From: Pseudomonadota bacterium
Lineage (GTDB): Bacteria; Pseudomonadota; Gammaproteobacteria; Xanthomonadales; Xanthomonadaceae
Reading direction: 5' to 3'
Length of the DNA stretch: 5,016 bases
NCBI GenBank assembly: GCA_019348095.1
Contig: JAHWKC010000197.1
Coordinates: 1 to 5,016 of the forward strand
Shown here: positions 1 to 5,016 of the stretch, piece after piece
How positions within the stretch are numbered: the stretch's first letter is position 1
Layout: every line of letters starts with the position of its first letter
Translations under genes and position numbers: made by a program
The notes under the pieces: generated by a model
Told to the model about the DNA's origin: nothing
What the model saw: only the letters and a program-made list of their open reading frames with translations
Database searches by the model: none

Positions 1-1690
<1,690 letters not shown>

Positions 1691-1694
<4 letters not shown>

Positions 1695-1706
1695 AGCTGG
1701 TTTCTC
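1691..1706 (-). promoter_or_regulatory. Weak RBS and ATGA overlap at the moxR start
   Basis: A weak GAGA (1703-1706) lies eight bases before the moxR ATG (1692-1694), which overlaps the DUF4350 TGA (1691-1693). The shared four bases imply coupled translation. Confidence 0.65.
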
Positions 1707-2818
1707 AGTCGTATCAAGGTGGCGATGCGGGCGCGGAAGGCGGCGTGGTCGCCGGCCGCGGGGGTGGCGAGCGCGTCGCGGATCTCCGCGTGCGGGCGCT
1801 GCAGGCGTTCGGCGATCAACCCGACCTGCACCGCGCCCTCCAGCGCAGCGGCCTGCGGGTCCGAGCGCCGCAACCGTGCCATGAATGCGTCGCGCGCGGC
1901 GGCGTGCAGCAGGTGGGCGTAACCATAGCGATACGCGTGTTCGCCGCTGGCGCCGATGTGCTCCAGCAACGAGCGCCGCTCGACCGCGGGCGAAGGCAGT
2001 TCGGGTCCGAAACGCTGCATGCGGCGCCACAGCCAGCCGATCAGCAGCAGTCCCAGCGGCAGCCAGGCCATCCAGCTGTGACGCAGCAGCAGCATCCACA
2101 GCGACGGCATCTGCGCGGCATAGACCAGATGCACGGTGCCGGCGCGGTAATTGGGCGCGAGCAGTTGCCGGGTCAGGGCGATGTGCGGGCCCTCCTCGAG
2201 CTTTTCGTTGCCCAGGAAGTCCAGATCGGCCAGGACATCGACGTGCCCTGCACCGTGGGCCAGGCGCGCGTACACGTAGCCGGCGCCGTCGTTGCCCCAG
2301 CGCGGGCCGCCCGCGGTGGCGTCGCCGAGATCGAAGCGGCGGCCCTGGCAGAACTCGCTGTGCGGCGGCTCCCCGGGCACCTGCAGGGCGATGCATTCGG
2401 GCGTTTCGTCGGTGCGCGGGCGTACGCCGAGCCCCTGCAGCAGCGGTACCGGATCGCCGGCCTGGAACCGGCTCGGCGGCGGCGTGCGCACCAGCAGATG
2501 GCCGCCTTGCGAGATCCAGTCCAGCAGCACCGTCGTCTCGCGCTGCGACAGCCGGCGCGGATCGTTGAGCAGCACCAGCGTGTCGCGCGCGCCCAGGCTC
2601 ACCTCGTCCAGTTGCAGGCGCTGGCGCGACTGCACCTGCACGCCATCGCCGCGCAGGGCCAGCTTGAGCACGTACAGCGGGTTGTAGGTGACCTCGCCGC
2701 GCTGCGGCAGGTCGATCCACTGCTGGATGCGTTCATGGGTCTGCCACCACCACGTGCCGAGCCCGCCGGCCGCGACCAGCACCAGGATCACCAGCAGGGT
2801 GGCGCGCAGGCGGGTCAT
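1691..2818 (-). CDS. DUF4350 domain-containing membrane-anchored protein
   Basis: This 375-residue protein starts MTRLRATLL. The ATG at 2816-2818 is preferred over farther-upstream in-frame starts because it forms the ATGA overlap with the DUF4129 gene and has GGAG (2826-2829) seven bases before it. The longer in-frame extension up to 3328 would be an out-of-frame shadow of the DUF4129 gene. Residues 5-24 form an N-terminal transmembrane anchor. About 40-235 is the periplasmic DUF4350 region, with the characteristic hydrophobic strand/turn segment [16 protein letters not shown] (79-94) followed by [13 protein letters not shown] (98-110). This resembles the Rossmann-like GATase/ThuA fold seen in such proteins. 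A second transmembrane helix (about 240-264) precedes a basic WLWRRMQRF stretch (262-270), and a helical cytosolic tail (about 275-375) follows. Two cysteines in the periplasmic part (142, 157) could pair. No enzymatic motif is recognised. The topology suggests it couples a periplasmic sensor or binding domain to cytosolic partners such as MoxR, which is inference. Its TGA overlaps the moxR ATG. Confidence 0.88.
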
Positions 2819-2829
2819 GCCGCCGCTCC
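2815..2829 (-). promoter_or_regulatory. RBS and ATGA overlap deciding the DUF4350 start
   Basis: GGAG (2826-2829) stands seven bases before the ATG at 2816-2818, which overlaps the DUF4129 TGA (2815-2817). Together they fix this start rather than the much longer in-frame extension upstream. Confidence 0.75.
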
Positions 2830-4437
2830 GCCGGCCCAGCCGAAGCGGCGGCTGGCGAGTTCGAGCTGCGCCGCGAATGCCTCCTCGCCGGGCAATCGCT
2901 GCGCATACGCGGCGTACTGCCACATGCGCACGACCTGCTCGAAGGCGTCCCGGTCCTGCGCCAGCGGCAGCTTGCGCGCCGCGCGCAGGCATTGGGCTTC
3001 GGTCGCGCCCGGCGGCAGGGCCGCGCCGGTGCGCGCGACCATCGCCTCGACGTTGGCGCGGTATAGCAGCGCCAGCGCATCGCGTTGCTCGCCCGCCTGC
3101 CACAACTGCCGCACCGCGGCCGCGATATCCGTCGGCAGCGGCGCGATCGTCGGCACCGCCGTTTGCCGTAGGCCGGTGGGCTCCCTTCGCTGCTCGGCGG
3201 CGGTGGCGCGCAGCCACTTCATCCAGCGCGGCGCGGTGACCAGCAGCGCCAGCACCAGCGCGCCGAACAGCAGCCACAGGCCGATCTCCCCCGCCACCGC
3301 AATGGCGCGGCCGAACGCGGACAGCCACGGCGCCGGATCGAGCTCGCGGTCCGGATCGCTCATGCCGCGCCGCTGCCAGCGCGTGACCTGGCGCCGCGGG
3401 TTGACCGAGGGATCGGCATAGGCACGCTCGACCGCCTGGCGCAGCGAGGCATCGTCGGCCAGCGGCCCGCGGAACACCTGCGGCAACGTCGCCGCGTCCT
3501 TCCTGTGCCGGTCGGGCGTGGCCACGGCGCGGCGGTTGCGCCCATCCGCGGCGGCCGTGTCCGACTCAGCCGAGGACTCCACCGACGGCTGCGCGGGCGA
3601 CTGCGCAAGTGGCGCCTGCGCCCACCCCTGCGCCGGCCAGCCGCAGGCCACCACCAGCACCAGCAGCGCCGTACTCGCGCCTGCCGCCAGGCGCGCGCGC
3701 AGCCGGCGCAGCACCAGCTCGATGTCCCAGGCCTCCAGTTCGGTGCGCCGGTTGAGATAAAGGCCGAAGCCGGCGCCGACGTAGAACGGCCCGATCACGC
3801 TGCTGGCCGCCCAGGCCAAGGCGTTGAGCGTCAGCTGCACCCAGGCCGGCTGGTCCAGCAACAGGCTGCCGAGCAGCCGCGCCGATTCGGGCAGCCACTC
3901 GGTCGGCACGAACATCAGGCCCAGCGCGACCGCGCCCAGCAGCAGCGCCAGTTCGAAGTTCAGGCCGACCAGCGTGACCAGCGCGGCCACGCCGTAGGCC
4001 GGCCCGCCGAGCGCGCCACGGCGTTGCCGCGCGGCTACGCCGACGCCGCCTTCGAGCAGGTCGACCGGCAGGTACAGCGAGCGCGCCGGTCCCAGCCGTC
4101 GCCAGCTCAGGTAAGGCAGCAGCCAGCCTGCGCCCCAGTGCAGTTGCGCATGCAGGGTCTGGCGCGCCGCCGGCACGTCACCGAACACCCCGCGCGACAG
4201 CACGTACAGCGGGATGCGCTCGAACACCGGCTTGAGCCACCACATCAACAGGCCGGCCAGCCAGATCGCATCGAGCGCGAACGCCAGCGCGTTCAGCAGC
4301 AACAGCACCGGCAAGCTCAGCAGCAGCCACGGCTTCCAGATCGCGCCGGCATGGCGACGCACCAGCGCGCTGCCCAGCTCGACCGCCTCCCAGGCCGAGC
4401 GCGGGCGCAAGACAATCGTCAGCGACTCGATGTTCAT
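2815..4437 (-). CDS. DUF4129 domain-containing multi-pass membrane protein
   Basis: This is a complete 540-residue protein. The start MNIESL is chosen because its ATG overlaps the upstream TGA. The N-terminal half (about 1-265) is membrane-embedded, with hydrophobic stretches near 36-68, 147-175, 203-226 and 252-266. It carries GLYLNRRTELEAWDIEL (225-241), which I recall from proteins of this operon type. The stretch around 252-273 looks like a signal peptide ending in a Gln/Ala motif. It leads into a polar, probably periplasmic, Ser/Ala/Asp-rich region (about 275-370) of low complexity. A further transmembrane helix (about 378-402) brings the C-terminus back into the cytosol. There the DUF4129 domain (about 440-520) shows ALALLYRANVEAMVA (454-468), LPPGATEAQCLR (474-485) and MWQYAAYAQR (505-514). 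DUF4129 has no established activity; it is recurrently linked to MoxR/DUF58 operons and sometimes to transglutaminase-like proteins. The domain call is firm; a scaffold role in a MoxR-dependent membrane complex is inference. Confidence 0.9.
   Translation of the reverse strand: MNIESLTIVLRPRSAWEAVELGSALVRRHAGAIWKPWLLLSLPVLLLLNALAFALDAIWLAGLLMWWLKPVFERIPLYVLSRGVFGDVPAARQTLHAQLHWGAGWLLPYLSWRRLGPARSLYLPVDLLEGGVGVAARQRRGALGGPAYGVAALVTLVGLNFELALLLGAVALGLMFVPTEWLPESARLLGSLLLDQPAWVQLTLNALAWAASSVIGPFYVGAGFGLYLNRRTELEAWDIELVLRRLRARLAAGASTALLVLVVACGWPAQGWAQAPLAQSPAQPSVESSAESDTAAADGRNRRAVATPDRHRKDAATLPQVFRGPLADDASLRQAVERAYADPSVNPRRQVTRWQRRGMSDPDRELDPAPWLSAFGRAIAVAGEIGLWLLFGALVLALLVTAPRWMKWLRATAAEQRREPTGLRQTAVPTIAPLPTDIAAAVRQLWQAGEQRDALALLYRANVEAMVARTGAALPPGATEAQCLRAARKLPLAQDRDAFEQVVRMWQYAAYAQRLPGEEAFAAQLELASRRFGWAGGAAA
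4434..4437 (-). promoter_or_regulatory. ATGA stop/start overlap (SpoIIM-like to DUF4129 gene)
   Basis: The TGA of the SpoIIM-like gene (4434-4436) overlaps the ATG of the DUF4129 gene (4435-4437). No good Shine-Dalgarno sequence precedes this ATG, so initiation probably depends on ribosomes terminating at the upstream gene. Confidence 0.8.
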
Positions 4438-5016
4438 GCCGGCGTCGCGCCGTCGTCGTCACCGCCCGCCCAGCCGCGGCCGCCGCGCCACAGCCACGCC
4501 AGCGTCAGCATCCACAGGCCGCCGCCGACGCTGTACTTGACCCAGCCCGGCATCCAGCCGATCGAGGACCAGAACGCCTCCACGAACGCGGCGAACAGCA
4601 GCATCGCCAGCACCCCCAGCGACAGCCGCGCACCGCGGCGGCCGCCGTCGATCAGCGCATCGATGCGGCGCCGCCGGCCCGGCGCGACCAGGTTCAGCCC
4701 GAGCCGCAGGCCGGCGCCGCCGGCGATGACGATCCCGATCAGTTCGGGCGCCGAATGGCCCGCGACGAAGCGCCAGAACGGCTCGCCATGGCCGACCGCC
4801 TGCAGGTGGCCGGCGATGCCGCCGATCATCAGGCCGTTGAACAACAGCACCACGACCGTGCCGACCCCCGCCAGCAGGCCACTGGCGAAGCTGCGGAAGC
4901 CGATGCTGATGTTGTTCCAGATGTAGTAGCCGAACATCATCAGATCGCTGCCGCTGTCACGGCCGAGTTTGCGCTCGGGGTCGGCCAGTCGCTCCGGGTC
5001 GTACATCGACTCGAAC
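4434..5016 (-). CDS. SpoIIM-family (DUF95) membrane protein, C-terminal part only
   Basis: The frame is open to the right edge and continues upstream of the first in-window methionine (5004-5006) with the codons for F-E-S. The gene is therefore 5'-truncated by the window and that Met is probably not its start. About 193 residues are visible; the family usually has 300 or more, so roughly the N-terminal third is outside. Family hallmarks, numbered from the in-window Met, are MFGYYIWNN (24-32), GHSAPEL (83-89) and EAFWSS (143-148). Hydrophobic segments lie near 40-62, 86-108, 128-147 and 157-173, so it is a multi-pass inner-membrane protein, ending in a short Gly/Asp-rich tail. In endospore formers SpoIIM belongs to the peptidoglycan-remodelling complex of engulfment. 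In non-sporulating bacteria the homologue commonly sits with MoxR, DUF4129 and RDD genes, and its role is unknown. Its TGA overlaps the ATG of the DUF4129 gene, implying translational coupling. The family call is confident; the function is not known. Confidence 0.9.
   Translation of the reverse strand, partial: FESMYDPERLADPERKLGRDSGSDLMMFGYYIWNNISIGFRSFASGLLAGVGTVVVLLFNGLMIGGIAGHLQAVGHGEPFWRFVAGHSAPELIGIVIAGGAGLRLGLNLVAPGRRRRIDALIDGGRRGARLSLGVLAMLLFAAFVEAFWSSIGWMPGWVKYSVGGGLWMLTLAWLWRGGRGWAGGDDDGATPA

Noticed and set aside
2819..3328. N-terminal extension of the DUF4350 protein in the same frame.
   Set aside because: The extra 170 residues are an out-of-frame reading of the DUF4129 gene. 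The start at 2818 has an RBS, the ATGA overlap and a proper transmembrane anchor.
1745..3421. Long plus-strand open frame opposite the DUF4350 and DUF4129 genes.
   Set aside because: It shows no domain signature, its composition is typical of antisense shadows, and it spans two well-supported minus-strand genes.
3505..4926. Long plus-strand open frame opposite the DUF4129 and SpoIIM-like genes.
   Set aside because: The translation is Gln/Arg/Pro-rich without motifs and covers the reverse of two recognisable membrane proteins.

Overview
The window is GC-rich, essentially all coding, and every credible gene lies on the minus strand, so it reads from right to left. Most of it (about 755-5016) is one tightly packed operon segment: the C-terminal part of a SpoIIM-family membrane protein, then a membrane protein with a C-terminal DUF4129 domain, a DUF4350 protein, and a MoxR-type AAA+ ATPase. 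Each gene starts inside the stop codon of the one before it, as the same 4-base ATGA overlap three times in a row. The gene order and protein style resemble the RDD / SpoIIM / DUF4129 / DUF4350 / MoxR / DUF58 clusters of Xanthomonadaceae-like Gammaproteobacteria (Lysobacter, Luteimonas, Xanthomonas). That assignment is made by eye, from memory of the families, with no search.

The remarkable part is the left end. The MoxR reading frame never stops. After about residue 314, where a normal MoxR has only some 20-30 residues left, the same frame changes into two unrelated proteins. Residues about 310-387 match the molybdopterin-binding subunit of the isoquinoline 1-oxidoreductase / xanthine dehydrogenase family (IorB-like). 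Residues about 381-564 match FbiB, the coenzyme F420 gamma-glutamyl ligase/reductase typical of Actinobacteria, and run off the left edge. Both changes fall on short peptide motifs that I recall as shared by the two families being joined: RHRVA (753-767) and DELAAAA (534-554). This is what a microhomology-driven chimera should look like, most likely a short-k-mer assembly error in a high-GC mixed sample rather than a natural three-way gene fusion. Bases 1 to about 755 should not be treated as belonging to the same genome as the rest until reads confirm it.

Working model for the genuine operon: SpoIIM-like, DUF4129 and DUF4350 proteins form a membrane assembly with periplasmic parts, and the cytosolic MoxR ATPase acts on it or on a VWA/DUF58 partner. 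That DUF58 partner would be expected directly downstream of moxR and is missing here because the chimera replaces it. No RNA genes, mobile elements, CRISPR arrays, terminators or intergenic gaps were seen. No promoter is visible, and the operon start lies beyond the right edge.
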